Of a stretch of 64,000 nucleotides of DNA, positions 51,780 through 61,487 are shown in pieces. The notes under the pieces are model-generated. The model was not told the origin of the DNA, made no database searches, and was given only the letters and a program-made list of their open reading frames with translations. Each line of letters starts with the position of its first letter. Position 1 is the stretch's first letter. The position numbers were made by a program, and so were the translations under genes. This stretch comes from Pseudarthrobacter sp. C4D7 (GTDB lineage: Bacteria; Actinomycetota; Actinomycetes; Actinomycetales; Micrococcaceae): the NCBI RefSeq assembly GCF_013359725.1, contig NZ_JABFMW010000018.1, positions 21,220 through 85,219 of the forward strand, given 5' to 3'.

Positions 51780-52538
51780 TCATGATGCACCGCCGGTTTC
51801 CCTTGTCGGCGGCTCCGCGGACTGGGTTACGGCCAGGGGTTTGGCGGCTCGCTTGAGGAGGTCCTGGGCGATGACGTGGAGCCGCTCATTGCTGTTGCGG
51901 GCCGCCACCAGCAGAATCTCCAGGGCCACGTCGCGGCTGCAATTGTTCTGGAGCATGATCAGGGCCACCGCTGCGTCCACCACTGCCCGGGATTCCAACG
52001 CCGCGCGCAGGTGCTCCGGGTAGGGATCGGCCGAGTGCAGACGCAGGGCCAGCTGAAGGATCCTCGAGATCGAGGCCGCGTGTTCCTCGACAGCTGACAC
52101 TGTCTCCGGGCCGAACGTGTCCAACTGGAGGGAGTAGCAGTTCAATGCTGCCTGTGCGGAGTCCCTGGTGGCGATTGGAACAGCCAGAACGGACCGGATT
52201 CCCTCCTGGGACACGGCCTGGGCGTAATGGTTCCATCGTGCGTCGGCGGCGAGGTCGGGAATCAGAACCGTGTGCTGCTGACGTAACGCGGTCAGGCAGG
52301 GGCCGTCATCAAAGGCGTATTGCTGTTCATCCAGGCGCCGTGCGGCCTCGGTGCTGCTCGCGACCGTGGCGGGGGCCCCGGCACGCTCAACCGTTATGGC
52401 GCACAGCAACGGGGTGCCGCTTCCGAGCAGGGATGCTGAGATCATCGTTAGTTCGAGGAGGAATTCCGCGAACCCGGGACTTTCGAGCAGCAGGTCCTGC
52501 AATTGTTCGTTGACTGGGGTGGAGTCGTTGCGGGCCAT
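51780..52538 (-). CDS. GAF-ANTAR antiterminator, second copy
   Basis: 252 residues. GAF part ~15-165 (DDGPCLTALRQQHTVLIPDL at ~75-94, RSVLAVPIATRDSAQAALNC at ~115-134). ANTAR part ~175-232 (LESRAVVDAAVALIMLQNNC, ALEILLVAARNSNERLHVIA). Although built like its neighbour, the sequence is clearly diverged, so this is an old duplication. Two such regulators in tandem suggest a branched response; the targets are unknown. Confidence 0.85.
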   Translation of the reverse strand: MARNDSTPVNEQLQDLLLESPGFAEFLLELTMISASLLGSGTPLLCAITVERAGAPATVASSTEAARRLDEQQYAFDDGPCLTALRQQHTVLIPDLAADARWNHYAQAVSQEGIRSVLAVPIATRDSAQAALNCYSLQLDTFGPETVSAVEEHAASISRILQLALRLHSADPYPEHLRAALESRAVVDAAVALIMLQNNCSRDVALEILLVAARNSNERLHVIAQDLLKRAAKPLAVTQSAEPPTRETGGAS

Positions 52539-52647
52539 GCGGCCTCAATTCCATTGGATGCCGGGTTAATAGGCCGGCCGGTGGCCCTCGCGAACTAGTG
52601 TTCGTCTGCGGCCCTGATATTTCGGCTTTCGTCCGAATACTCGCTGG

Positions 52648-52869
52648 TTAAGGGTAGAAGACCATTTCTTCGAACGCGTGTTCCAGGAGTTCCCGCTGCG
52701 AGGGCGGCAGGGTCAGGGTTCCGTCCAGGTAGGCCCGGACTTGGGGTTCACTGGCGTGTCCGCCGATGCCGACGTAGTACATCCACAGTTCACCGGGAAG
52801 AATATCCACGGTTTGGAGATCGCCGCGCAGGCACTCGTGGGCCTGTGTGATTGGGAGGAAGCTGTGCAT
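52648..52869 (-). CDS. Small protein near the ANTAR genes, unknown
   Basis: 73 residues from the ATG at 52869 (AAAGG upstream); a start at 52920 is possible but lacks a site. The sequence MHSFLPITQAHECLRGDLQT, MYYVGIGGHASEPQVRAYLD and QRELLEHAFEEM is mixed alpha/beta. No family recognised. It is the next gene upstream of the second ANTAR regulator on the same strand. Confidence 0.55.
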   Translation of the reverse strand: MHSFLPITQAHECLRGDLQTVDILPGELWMYYVGIGGHASEPQVRAYLDGTLTLPPSQRELLEHAFEEMVFYP

Positions 52870-53462
52870 GGGTGGAGCGCCTTTGAACGCCCGCGAAAAG
52901 GGGGCCGTGTGCTCGACCAAGCCGGGGCCATGGGGCGGGACGGCGACTACGTCCAGTGTATCCCCCTCACCAAACCCCTTAGCGCGGGGCGGTTCCTCTT
53001 GGACAGGGGAACGGGCGTGAGCACCGGAAGGAGGGCCGGTTCCTGACCAGAACCGACAACTTCGGTAGCTGTAGCTGGCAGCCGTTGCCGCCGACGTCGG
53101 AAAGTCCTCTGCCGGCCCGGCTTCGCAGGGTGGGGAAGTTAGTAGGCCGAGACGGATGCCGTGAAGGCTTCTTCAAATCAGACACCAAGGCCCGCGGCCG
53201 CGACAGAGCTCACCTTTCGTCCTGGCAAGCCTGGTCCGGGTTCCTTACCAGGGCCTCAACCGGCCATGGCACCTTTGGCGGGCTCGGGCACCGGGTCGTT
53301 ACTGGCAACGAGTTCGCCTGCCGGTCTCCCGCGACTTCCAGGGAAGCATTGACCCCGGTGGGGGGCGAAACACCTCCTAATTAAGCCCCGGCATCCTTGG
53401 CCAGAGGGCAAAGCAGAAAGGCTTCAGTCAAACCCTGCAGTAAGGCTGGGACGGGCAATCTT
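52870..53462. other. Gap with no intact gene
   Basis: Only short unconvincing frames. The region ends at the transposase remnant at 53463. Confidence 0.4.
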
Positions 53463-53586
53463 TTGCTTCCAATCACGCGGCAGCGAGGCCATGCGGCCAT
53501 GGCTGGGCTGCTACAACAACCACCGGCCCCACGGCAGTCTCGGAGGCAGTTCACCCATCAGCAGGTGCAACGCATCTAGTGGCTGA
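53463..53586 (+). pseudogene. IS481-type transposase C-terminal remnant
   Basis: The frame reads EAMRPWLGCYNNHRPHGSLG followed by SSPISRCNASSG and a stop. YNxHRPHxxLGGxxPISR is the C-terminal signature of IS481-family DDE transposases. Only ~40 residues are left; the catalytic DDE residues are absent, so it is a scar of an insertion. Confidence 0.75.
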
Positions 53587-53675
53587 GTGCAGCTGGCGCA
53601 GGGGACCGTGCGGGTTCCATGGACGCCCGGCGTCGGCGGACCGAAGGCAAGCTGGTCCGCGTGTGCGCACTGGTT

Positions 53676-55781
53676 TCATGGCTGGGGTCCGAGTGTTTGG
53701 TAGAGGGCGACGGAGGCCGCGACGGAGTGATCCGGTTCTTCCGGTGGCGGCGTGTAGGCGCGGAGGACGAGCAGCGATTTTCCTTCCACGTTGAGATGCT
53801 CTCCTGCGTGGGAGAGGTCCTGCCCGGCCCTGTGCCTGTAGGCGGTGTCGAGCACGGTTTCCCACCGGGCTGCGTATTCGGCCGGGGGGAGGGTGAAGGT
53901 AACGGCGTGGTCGTTGCTGTTGAAACAGGCGAGGAAGTTCGTGTCGGTGATGGTCCGGCCCCGACGGTCCTTGCCGGTGTCGGCTCCGTTGTAAAAGACG
54001 GCCAGGGCGCGGGCAAGTTCCTCGTCCCAGTTTCTGGGCAGCATGGGCGAGCCGTTGGGGTTGAGCCACGCGATGTCGGGCAGGGGCTGTCCTTCGCCGC
54101 GTTCAATGGGGCGGCCCTGGAAGAACCTGGAGCGGCGGAACGTGGGGTGTTCGCTGCGGAGCCTGCTGAGTCTGGCAATGAATTCAGTGAGTGGAGCGTC
54201 GGCATGGCTCCATTGGATCCAGGACAGTTCGGAGTCCTGGCAGTAGGCGTTGTTGTTTCCGTGTTGTGTTCGGCCCAGTTCGTCCCCGTGGAGCAGCATC
54301 GGGACCCCTTGGGAGAGCATGAGGGTTGCGATGAGGTTGCGTTGCTGGCGTGCCCGGAGTTCCAGGATGTCCCGGTCCTGGGTGGGGCCTTCGGTTCCGC
54401 AGTTCCAGGACCGGCTGTGGGACTCACCGTCGTTGTTGTTCTCGCCGTTGGCTTCGTTGTGTTTGTGGTTGTAAGAGACGAGGTCGCGCAGGGTGAAGCC
54501 GTCGTGGGCGGTGATGAAGTTGATGGAGGACACGGGCCGGCGGCCGGATGACTCGTAGAGGTCGGCGGAACCGGCGAGGCGGGAGGCGAATTCGCCCAGA
54601 GTTGATGGTGTCCCCCGCCAGAAGTCGCGGACAGCGTCGCGGTATTTTCCGTTCCATTCGGTCCAGAGCGGCGGGAAGTTTCCTACCTGGTATCCGCCCG
54701 GGCCCACGTCCCAGGGTTCGGCGATGAGTTTGACCTGGGATACGACGGGGTCCTGCTGGACGAGGTCGAAGAAGCTGGCGAGCCGGTCGACGTCGTAGAA
54801 CTCGCGGGCGAGGGCGGCGGCGAGGTCGAACCGGAACCCGTCGACATGCATCTCGAGCACCCAGTACCGCAACGAGTCCAACAGGAGCTGGAGGGCGTGG
54901 GGGTGCCGGACGTTGATGGTGTTCCCGGTCCCCGTATAGTCCATGTAGTACCGCTTGTCACCCTCCGCCAGGCGGTAATACGCGGGATTGTCTATGCCTT
55001 TGAAGGACAACGTCGGGCCAAGATGGTTGCCTTCTGCCGTGTGGTTGTAGACCACGTCCAGAATCACTTCGATTCCTGCGGCGTGCAGGGACCGGACCAT
55101 GGATTTGAACTCCTGGACCTGCTGGCCGGGTTCTGTGGTGGAGGCGTATTCGTTGTGCGGGGCGAAAAACCCGATCGTGTTGTAACCCCAGTAATTGGAC
55201 AGCCCGCGCTCGACCAGGTGGCTGTCGTGGACGAACTGGTGCACCGGCATCAGCTCGATGGCTGTTACCCCGAGTTTTTTCAGATGCTCGATCACCCCGG
55301 GATGGGCGACCCCGGCGTAGGTGCCGCGGTGCCGTGCCGGGACGTCGGGATGGAGCATGGTAAGCCCCTTGACGTGCGCTTCGTAAATGACCGAATCGCT
55401 GTACGGGACGCGCGGCGGGTGGTCGGACTGCCAGTCGAAAAACGGGCTGATCACCACCGACTTGGGCACGTGCGCCGCGGAGTCCTCCGCGTTGCAGGTC
55501 TCGGCTGCACCGAAGTTGTAGGAGAACAGTGCCTGGCCCCACCGCACTGTTCCCTGAATGGCCTTCGCGTACGGGTCCAGCAGCAGTTTGGAGGGGTTGA
55601 ACCGGAGCCCGTCCTCCGGCCGGTAGGGCCCGTCCATCCGGTAACCGTACATTTGACCCGGCAGCACCTGGGGCAAGTAGCAGTGCCAGACGTACGCGTC
55701 CACAGCCTCCAACCGGATCCGCTGCTCCGACACTGCCGGACGCCCAAATCCCAAGGCCGGCCCCGGTGCAGACTGTTGCAA
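53676..55781 (-). CDS. glgX: GlgX-type glycogen debranching enzyme, N-terminally truncated
   Basis: Up to 701 residues; neither the TTG at 55781 nor the GTG at 55736 has a convincing site. From EAVDAYVWHCYLPQVLPGQM on, the sequence follows GlgX/TreX: the CBM48-like part, then the GH13 catalytic domain with VILDVVYNHTAEGN, DGFRFDLAAALARE (nucleophile Asp), LIAEPWDVGPGGYQ (acid/base Glu) and FITAHDGFTLRDL (third Asp). GlgX usually begins about 45 residues earlier with a GxxFxLxxxxA-type strand, and that part is replaced by unrelated sequence. It may still be active, but is likely impaired. It debranches glycogen or related alpha-glucans. Confidence 0.8.
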   Translation of the reverse strand: MQQSAPGPALGFGRPAVSEQRIRLEAVDAYVWHCYLPQVLPGQMYGYRMDGPYRPEDGLRFNPSKLLLDPYAKAIQGTVRWGQALFSYNFGAAETCNAEDSAAHVPKSVVISPFFDWQSDHPPRVPYSDSVIYEAHVKGLTMLHPDVPARHRGTYAGVAHPGVIEHLKKLGVTAIELMPVHQFVHDSHLVERGLSNYWGYNTIGFFAPHNEYASTTEPGQQVQEFKSMVRSLHAAGIEVILDVVYNHTAEGNHLGPTLSFKGIDNPAYYRLAEGDKRYYMDYTGTGNTINVRHPHALQLLLDSLRYWVLEMHVDGFRFDLAAALAREFYDVDRLASFFDLVQQDPVVSQVKLIAEPWDVGPGGYQVGNFPPLWTEWNGKYRDAVRDFWRGTPSTLGEFASRLAGSADLYESSGRRPVSSINFITAHDGFTLRDLVSYNHKHNEANGENNNDGESHSRSWNCGTEGPTQDRDILELRARQQRNLIATLMLSQGVPMLLHGDELGRTQHGNNNAYCQDSELSWIQWSHADAPLTEFIARLSRLRSEHPTFRRSRFFQGRPIERGEGQPLPDIAWLNPNGSPMLPRNWDEELARALAVFYNGADTGKDRRGRTITDTNFLACFNSNDHAVTFTLPPAEYAARWETVLDTAYRHRAGQDLSHAGEHLNVEGKSLLVLRAYTPPPEEPDHSVAASVALYQTLGPQP

Positions 55782-55861
55782 AGCCCCTGGTTCCTGGCTG
55801 GTTTGGCCCAGGCTCCGGGGACGACGGAGAACAAGGGAATTGCGAGCACGAAAGGAAGCTG

Positions 55862-56167
55862 ATGGTCATGGGGTCACAACCCGAACGGCCGGCGGAAGCG
55901 CCCGAGCCCGATGCCCTTGAGCAACAGATGCCTGTCCTGACTGATGGCTTGAGGGAGCCCGCCATAGCGGGCATGCTTCCTGATGATGCCCCGGAGGCAG
56001 ACGTTATTGAACAACGGACGGACGTAGAGCCAGGCAGCGAAGGGTATGCGGGGATAACGGCGGCCGCGGAAGTCGACGCCGCAGATGCGGACCTGATCGA
56101 ACAAGCGCTCACCGACCCCGTTGATCACGACGAGGATTACCCCCGCGGCCGTGAAGAGGACCTCTAA
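55862..56167 (+). CDS. Small acidic protein, unknown
   Basis: 101 residues from the ATG at 55862 with AAAGGAAG just upstream. Rich in Asp and Glu (EAPEPDALEQQMP, DDAPEADVIEQRTDV, DAADADLIEQALTDP) with repeats of A(D)xIEQ. No domain. Similar acidic stress-associated proteins accompany Hsp20 and PRC-barrel genes in actinobacteria, but this is a loose likeness. Confidence 0.6.
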   Translation: MVMGSQPERPAEAPEPDALEQQMPVLTDGLREPAIAGMLPDDAPEADVIEQRTDVEPGSEGYAGITAAAEVDAADADLIEQALTDPVDHDEDYPRGREEDL

Positions 56168-56393
56168 ATAACGAGGCAGCGACCGCAATTCCGCAGGCCG
56201 CAGTCTTCCGCTTGCCTTGGTGGACGCGGCGGGGGAGCGCATTCCCTGCTCCGATAGACCTGGGACTGATGCGCGGCGTCGCTCACGGGCCGGACGGGTT
56301 CCGGGGTAACGGGGGAGCCTCGATTGCGGGGTGTTCAGAGTACGGGGCACCTTCGATCACCGGTGCTCCAGGTCGAGGGTAAGGAGGCTTGCT

Positions 56394-56708
56394 GTGAGCG
56401 AAGATGGAACACCAGTGGCTTACACTGCACTGCGGAAAGGAACACCGGTCATCTCCAGCTCCGGCCAGCGTTTCGGGACGCTGGATACGGTGCTTGACGA
56501 TTCAAAGGAAGACATTCTGCACGGCCTGGTGGTGACAACCAGGTATGGGCCACGGTTCCTCAGCAGAGATTCCATCGTGACAATGACGACCACCCTGATC
56601 GAATGTTCCATCAATGATGATGAAGTGAATGCACTGCCTCCCGCGCCCCGTCACCGAAGGGGGCTTCGCCTCCGGCTGCCACGTCCAGCAAAGGACAGCC
56701 GGCGTTAA
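56394..56708 (+). CDS. PRC-barrel-like protein
   Basis: 104 residues from the GTG at 56394 (AAGGAGG at a 6-base distance). GTPVISSSGQRFGTLDTVL (~15-33), then EDILHGLVVTTRYGPRFL (~39-56) and DSIVTMTTTLIEC (~59-71), is a small beta-barrel. The closing segment is basic. PRC-barrels bind membranes or RNA and occur in stress responses; the precise role is unknown. Confidence 0.65.
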   Translation: MSEDGTPVAYTALRKGTPVISSSGQRFGTLDTVLDDSKEDILHGLVVTTRYGPRFLSRDSIVTMTTTLIECSINDDEVNALPPAPRHRRGLRLRLPRPAKDSRR

Positions 56709-57064
56709 GAACGAGCAGCGTTGAGCAGTTCAGCGGACCAAACAGGCTCATCAAGGCTGTTATGCCTGCAGGGTTCTCAGAAGTATCGTTCCGTCCCGGT
56801 CCGGGGAGCTTCGCCTTATCCGTGTCAGCTGTCCGGCTACCGGCAGATCAGGCCGAGCAGCACCGGGCGGGGCGTACCGCGCCATGCCCATGACACACGT
56901 GCTTTTTCATGGACCCGTTGTTAACCTTTAGGGTTCGCGGCCGGACTGTTAAAGGCGGTCCGGCCGCGGATGCCGCTTCCGGCCACGCTCGGCTCTCCAA
57001 CAGGGGCGGGGCGGCGGGTTGGGGAGTGGAATTGATCATGACAATGGTGGAGCGGGTGAGTCGG

Positions 57065-57388
57065 CTACCGCTCGAGGACGTTGTCGATGAGGTCCTTGAG
57101 GATTTCCCAGAAGTCCCGGGCCCGGAACGATGTAACGGGTCCCTTTCCCTGGGCTTGCCGGAGGGCGTTCGCCACGGCGATCGCCTCAGCGAATAGTTCA
57201 GCCGTGACAGCAGGAACGCGTTCGGGTTCAAGGGCCAGGATATGTTCCACCATGGCCCGGGTGTGTTTTTGTGTTTCCCGGTCCTGATCCGGGCGGCCAA
57301 GTCTGTTCGGTTCGAGGCGTGTCTTTGCTGTCTCGAATCCCCGGTCAACGTGAGGGGCGAAACCGTCGTCCATGTACTGAATTGTCAT
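57065..57388 (-). CDS. Unknown small protein in the stress island
   Basis: 107 residues from the ATG at 57388; GCAGGA stands before it. The sequence (TIQYMDDGFAPHVDRGFETA, HTRAMVEHILALEPERV, AIAVANALRQAQGKGP) is mainly helical and hydrophilic. No family recognised. It lies after the terminator of the Hsp20 gene on the same strand, so it has its own promoter. Confidence 0.6.
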   Translation of the reverse strand: MTIQYMDDGFAPHVDRGFETAKTRLEPNRLGRPDQDRETQKHTRAMVEHILALEPERVPAVTAELFAEAIAVANALRQAQGKGPVTSFRARDFWEILKDLIDNVLER

Positions 57389-57674
57389 TGTTCCTGCCTT
57401 AATTCTCGTCGCCCTGCGGGACAGGTCACCTCCAGGCGCCGGTCCTCTGCGTATCCGGGCATCGGAGTCCTGTTTCAGCCCGATCCGGAAGTGTGGCGTG
57501 GTCGGTCGTCTCGTATGACAGCGGTCCCCGGCTCGCGGGGACCGGGGACCGCTGTTGTGGGAGAGGGATGCCTCTGCGTTTGAGGCCGCCGGCGTGTTGA
57601 AGACGCAGTGGCGCTCTTGATCCAAGCCAGCCGCCGGACAGGCAGCCCCGGGCTTCGGCATCCCTCCCGGCCTG
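57389..57674. other. Gap containing the Hsp20 terminator
   Basis: No gene. The only clear element is the terminator hairpin at 57519-57554. Confidence 0.4.
57519..57554 (-). terminator. Terminator hairpin downstream of the first Hsp20 gene
   Basis: CAGCGGTCCCCG (57519-57530) and CGGGGACCGCTG (57543-57554) are perfect 12-bp arms with a 12-base loop that can extend the stem. Confidence 0.65.
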
Positions 57675-58100
57675 TTAGCTGCTGATCTGCTGCTGTCCGC
57701 CCGCTCCGGACGTGATCTCGATCTTCCGGGGCTGGGCCTTCTCGGCGACCGGGATGCGAACCGTGAGGACCCCACCGTCGTAGCCTGCCTTCACGTTCTC
57801 TGTATCCAGCGCCTCGCCCAGGATCAGCTGCCGGCTAAAGACACCACGGGGGCGTTCCGCGGCAATCACTTCAACGCCTTCGCCAGCGGCGTCCTGACGC
57901 TCGGCCCGGATGGTCAGAACGTTGCGCTCGACATTTACATCGATCGAGTCAGTTTCAACGCCGGGCAGGTCAACGGCGACCACGAATTCGTTGCCCTCGC
58001 GCCAGGCGTCCAAGGCCATCGCGGCAGGGTGCGCTGCAGTGCCGAGTATCTGCTGCGTCAGCCGGTCGAACTGGCGGAACGGATCACTCATCATCAACAT
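57675..58100 (-). CDS. Hsp20/alpha-crystallin small heat-shock protein
   Basis: 141 residues, AAGGAGG before the ATG. The alpha-crystallin domain (~35-130) has [52 protein letters not shown] and the C-terminal [11 protein letters not shown] motif. It holds unfolding proteins in a refoldable state. A CTTGAAGGTCAAAG string is near the promoter (58109-58130); it resembles the HAIR operator of HspR only loosely. Confidence 0.88.
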   Translation of the reverse strand: MLMMSDPFRQFDRLTQQILGTAAHPAAMALDAWREGNEFVVAVDLPGVETDSIDVNVERNVLTIRAERQDAAGEGVEVIAAERPRGVFSRQLILGEALDTENVKAGYDGGVLTVRIPVAEKAQPRKIEITSGAGGQQQISS

Positions 58101-58262
58101 GGCATACCTCCTTTGACCTTCAAGTGACAGGATCTATATCCGTTGATAGAGATTTTCTAGCATTGGCATTGGAAATTTTCAAGGGGTGATGCCGGGAAGG
58201 AAAGCCGTACTTCCGGCGGCAAGCGGGCCTTGGGCGGGTGATGGCAGGTGATGGTGCCGACC

Positions 58263-60235
58263 TCACTGTTGGCTGTTGACCCGCGGTGTGGCGGGGTCGG
58301 GTGCGGTGGTGCGGTGAAGGCCTGCGGCTTCGTAGATTTCTTGGTCGTCGAGGGTTTCCTTTTCCAGGAGCCGTTCGGCCAGGGAGTCGAGGCGCCAGCG
58401 GTTCTCCTGAAGGAGTTCGAAGGCCCGTTGGTGGCATTGTTCCACCAGGGCGCGGACTTCTTTGGCCACGGTGTCAAGCATTCCTTCGGAGACGCCGGCG
58501 GCGCGGGGATCTCCTTCTTCGGGGAGGACCTGGACGGGCCCGATGCGTTTGGACATGCCCCAGCGGCCGACCATCATCCGGGCAAGGTGGGTGCTGGTCT
58601 GCAGGTCGCTTTCAGCACCTGTGGTGACGACCCCGAAAACGAGGTCTTCGGCTGTCATGCCGCCACGTGCCCCAACGATTCTGCCCTTGAGGTAGTTTTC
58701 GTCATACCCGTACCGGTCGGTGTCTGAGGTGGAGAGGGTGACCCCCAGGGCCCTGCCGCGGGGGATGATCGAGATTTTCCGGACAGGGTCGGCGCCGGGC
58801 TCAAGCATTCCCAGGAGGGCGTGCCCGGACTCGTGATACGCGGTGCGCTTGCGTTCCTCGGCGGGCATGATGACGTTCCTGACGGTGCCCAGCCGGACTT
58901 TTTCCAGTGCGTCCAGCAGTTCTCGTTGCGTGACGGCAGGGCGGGAGCGTTTGACGGCCAGCAGTGCTGCCTCGTTGACAAGGTTGGCCAGTTCCGCGCC
59001 TGTCATCCCCGGGGTGATGCGGCTGAGGGCATCAAGGTCAACGTCAGGGGATGTCTTGACACTGGCGGTGTGGACCCGCAGGATTTGTGCCCGACCTACC
59101 TGGTCGGGTGCGTGCACGGTAATGGAGCGGTCGAACCGGCCAGGGCGCAGCAGGGCGGGGTCGAGCACGTCTGGACGGTTTGTTGCTGCCAGGACAACGA
59201 TTTCTTCGGAGGAGGAGAACCCGTCCATTTCGGTGAGGATCTGGTTCAGTGTTTGTTCGCGCTCATCGTGCCCGCCCACTGCCAGGGAGCTGCTTCGTTT
59301 GCGGCCGATAGCGTCGATCTCATCGATGAAGATGATTGAAGGGGCGGCAGTGCGGGCGGCCTGGAAGAGCTCGCGGACCCGGCTGGCGCCGACGCCGACG
59401 ACCATTTCGACGAACTCGGAGGAACTGGCGTGGAAGAACGGTACCCGGGCCTCACCCGCGGTGGCGCGTGCAAGCAGGGTCTTGCCGGTTCCGGGGGGCC
59501 CGCTGAGCAGGACGCCTTTGGGCGGTTTCGCACCGATCGCCTGGTACCTCTTGGGGTCTTTGAGGAAGTCGACGACTTCTGAAATTTCGGCTTCGACCTC
59601 ATCAATGCCGGCGACATCCTTGAACGTTACCCGAATCTTTTCCGGGTCCACTGGCTGGAACTTTTTCCCTGCCCCGAATCCGCCCATGCCGAGCATGCCC
59701 GATTGCTTCTTGAACAGCCACAGGTAGAAGAGCACCAGGAGCGCGATGGGCGCGACGGAGATCAACAGGTTGGTCAGCACGCCGCGTTCATCAACGAGCG
59801 GTGTGGCCCGGGCCGTGGCGTTGTTTTGTTCAAGCTCGCCCAGCAGGTTGTCCTCGGCAAAGAGCGGACGTTCGGTTGTGAACTGGCTGTAGCTTTTGCC
59901 GTTGCTGCCCGGAAGGGGTGTTTCGTGGCGGAGGCTCCCCTCGATGGTTTGGCCTTCGCGAAAATCTCGGCGATGTTGTTCTCCCGCACCTGGGTCTTGA
60001 ATTCGGTGTAGGGGACCGGCTGGGGCCGGCTTTGCTGGTCCTGGAGCGACAAGGCACCGAAAACGGCAACGTACAACACAATAAGCAGCAGCACCCGCCA
60101 CCACCGGCCCCGCCTGCCCGGTTCAGAACGGCGCGCCGGCAGGCCCTCAGTCCGCCAGGGCACCCTCGACAAGGAATCGCGTGGCGACACCGCCGGGTGT
60201 TTGTCCCGGTCCATGGGGGCGGCAGGATCCGTCAC
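58263..60235 (-). pseudogene. ftsH: FtsH AAA+ protease gene with a frameshift
   Basis: Two frames join to make one FtsH. The first (start GTG 60235, GGAGG upstream) holds the transmembrane segment WRVLLLIVLYVAVFGALSL and the extracytoplasmic part to NNIAEIFAK. The second runs from TIEGSLR to the end with the second membrane helix, AAA+ Walker A GPPGTGKT, Walker B IIFIDEIDA, the SRH region and the zinc motif HESGH. A single missing G in the GG(G) run near 59953-59955 explains the break. Either the gene is dead, or the base is a sequencing error, which would make a complete ~650-residue FtsH. Confidence 0.8.
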
Positions 60236-60354
60236 GAAAGCACCTCCGAACTCCAAAACTCCCGGTGTTCACGTTCTAGCTACCGACCCCGCCCGTGGTC
60301 AACCCATCCCGTCCCATAATTCCGCAGATTCCCGGCGCCCTCGCGGCGACAGTG
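60236..60354. other. Gap with promoter signals only
   Basis: No gene. It lies between the DUF4193 and ftsH genes on the same strand. Confidence 0.35.
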
Positions 60355-60651
60355 TCAGCCCTCGCACTCGGTGCAGTATTTGCTTCCGTCTTTCTCTTTG
60401 GCGAGTTGGCTGCGATGGTGAACCAGGAAACAGGACGAGCAGGTAAATTCGTCGGACTGGACCGGGATGACCTGGACCAGCAGTTCTTCGTTGGAAAGAT
60501 CGGCGCCGGGCAGTTCAAAAGCTTCGGCCAGATCGGCCTCATCCACATCGATGGCGGCCCCTGCCGGGGTGGTGTTGGACTTGACCTCCTCGAGGGAATC
60601 CCTGGTCTCCTCTTCGGGCGCCACTCGGGGCGCGTCGTAGTCCACGGACAT
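60355..60651 (-). CDS. DUF4193-domain protein
   Basis: 98 residues from the ATG at 60651 with AAGGAG upstream (the 60675 start lacks one). The family pattern is clear: VDYDAPRV near the start, AFELPGADLSNEELLVQVIP (~44-63), then FTCSSCFLVHHRSQLA (~70-85), CxxC-type, and YCTECEG at the end. The pairs of cysteines (CSSC and CTEC) suggest a zinc ribbon. Function unknown; actinobacterial. Confidence 0.85.
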   Translation of the reverse strand: MSVDYDAPRVAPEEETRDSLEEVKSNTTPAGAAIDVDEADLAEAFELPGADLSNEELLVQVIPVQSDEFTCSSCFLVHHRSQLAKEKDGSKYCTECEG

Positions 60652-60835
60652 GTCAGCTTTCTCCTTCACTTCCAATCCGTCAGGGATACCCGCCCGACCA
60701 GGTACGGCGGCGCGTTATTCCCTTACCCCCGCCGCGTGGAAGAACCACGAAAAAATCTCCCGGGGCTGGAAGATTTTCGGGGCCGGAGGTGTTTCTTTTT
60801 TTGCGGACCAACAGGTATCGGAAAGGAGTTCCGCC

Positions 60836-61438
60836 ATGATTCGTATAGCGATCGTGCTGGGGAGCGCCCGACCGGGACGGCTTGGAAAGGCTGTGGCCGA
60901 CTGGGTGCACGAACGGGCGGCCGGGCGGAAGGACGCGGCGTTTGAGGTCCTAGACGTCGCTGACTTCAACCTCCCGCTGCTGGACGAGCCCCTGCCACCG
61001 TCCATGGGCAAATACACCCACGGGCACACGAAGGCCTGGTCGGAGGCTGTCGCCGGTTTCGATGGCTACATCTTCGTCACCGGCGAATACAACCATTCCA
61101 TCCCCGGGGCGCTGAAAAATGCCCTCGATTACCTCTTCAAGGAGTGGAACAACAAGGCTGCCGGGTTCGTCAGTTACGGCGGCGCCGGCGGCACCCGGGC
61201 GGTGGAGCACCTGCGGGCCGTAGCCGGGGAACTGCACATGGCAGATGTCCGCGCCCAGGTTGTCCTGCCGCTGGCCACGGAGTTTGAGAACTACCGGACA
61301 TTCAAGCCATCCAAGGAGGCCGAAAAGAACCTGCAGACCCTCTTTGACCAGGTGATCGCCTGGGCCGGTGCTCTGAAGGTCCTGCGCTCCGGCGAGGAGG
61401 AAGCCACCCGCTCCTACGCCCTGTCCGGCGCAGGATAA
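60836..61438 (+). CDS. NADPH-dependent FMN reductase
   Basis: 200 residues, ATG at 60836 after GAAAGGAG. IRIAIVLGSARPGRLGKAVA (~2-21) is the phosphate-binding loop, and FDGYIFVTGEYNHSIPGALK (~74-93) the flavin-binding loop (the EYNxSxPGxLKNALD motif). AGFVSYGGAGGTRAVEHLR (~110-128) follows. Flavodoxin-like quinone or azo-type reductases protect against oxidative stress, which fits the island. Convergent with nothing; monocistronic. Confidence 0.85.
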   Translation: MIRIAIVLGSARPGRLGKAVADWVHERAAGRKDAAFEVLDVADFNLPLLDEPLPPSMGKYTHGHTKAWSEAVAGFDGYIFVTGEYNHSIPGALKNALDYLFKEWNNKAAGFVSYGGAGGTRAVEHLRAVAGELHMADVRAQVVLPLATEFENYRTFKPSKEAEKNLQTLFDQVIAWAGALKVLRSGEEEATRSYALSGAG

Positions 61439-61487
61439 AAACAAAGCGTCCGGCAGGCGATCCTGAAGCAAGGTGGGAGGAAGCATC

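Noticed and set aside
58109..58130. HAIR-type HspR operator before the first Hsp20 gene
   Set aside because: Only one arm matches CTTGAG-like sequence and the spacing is wrong.
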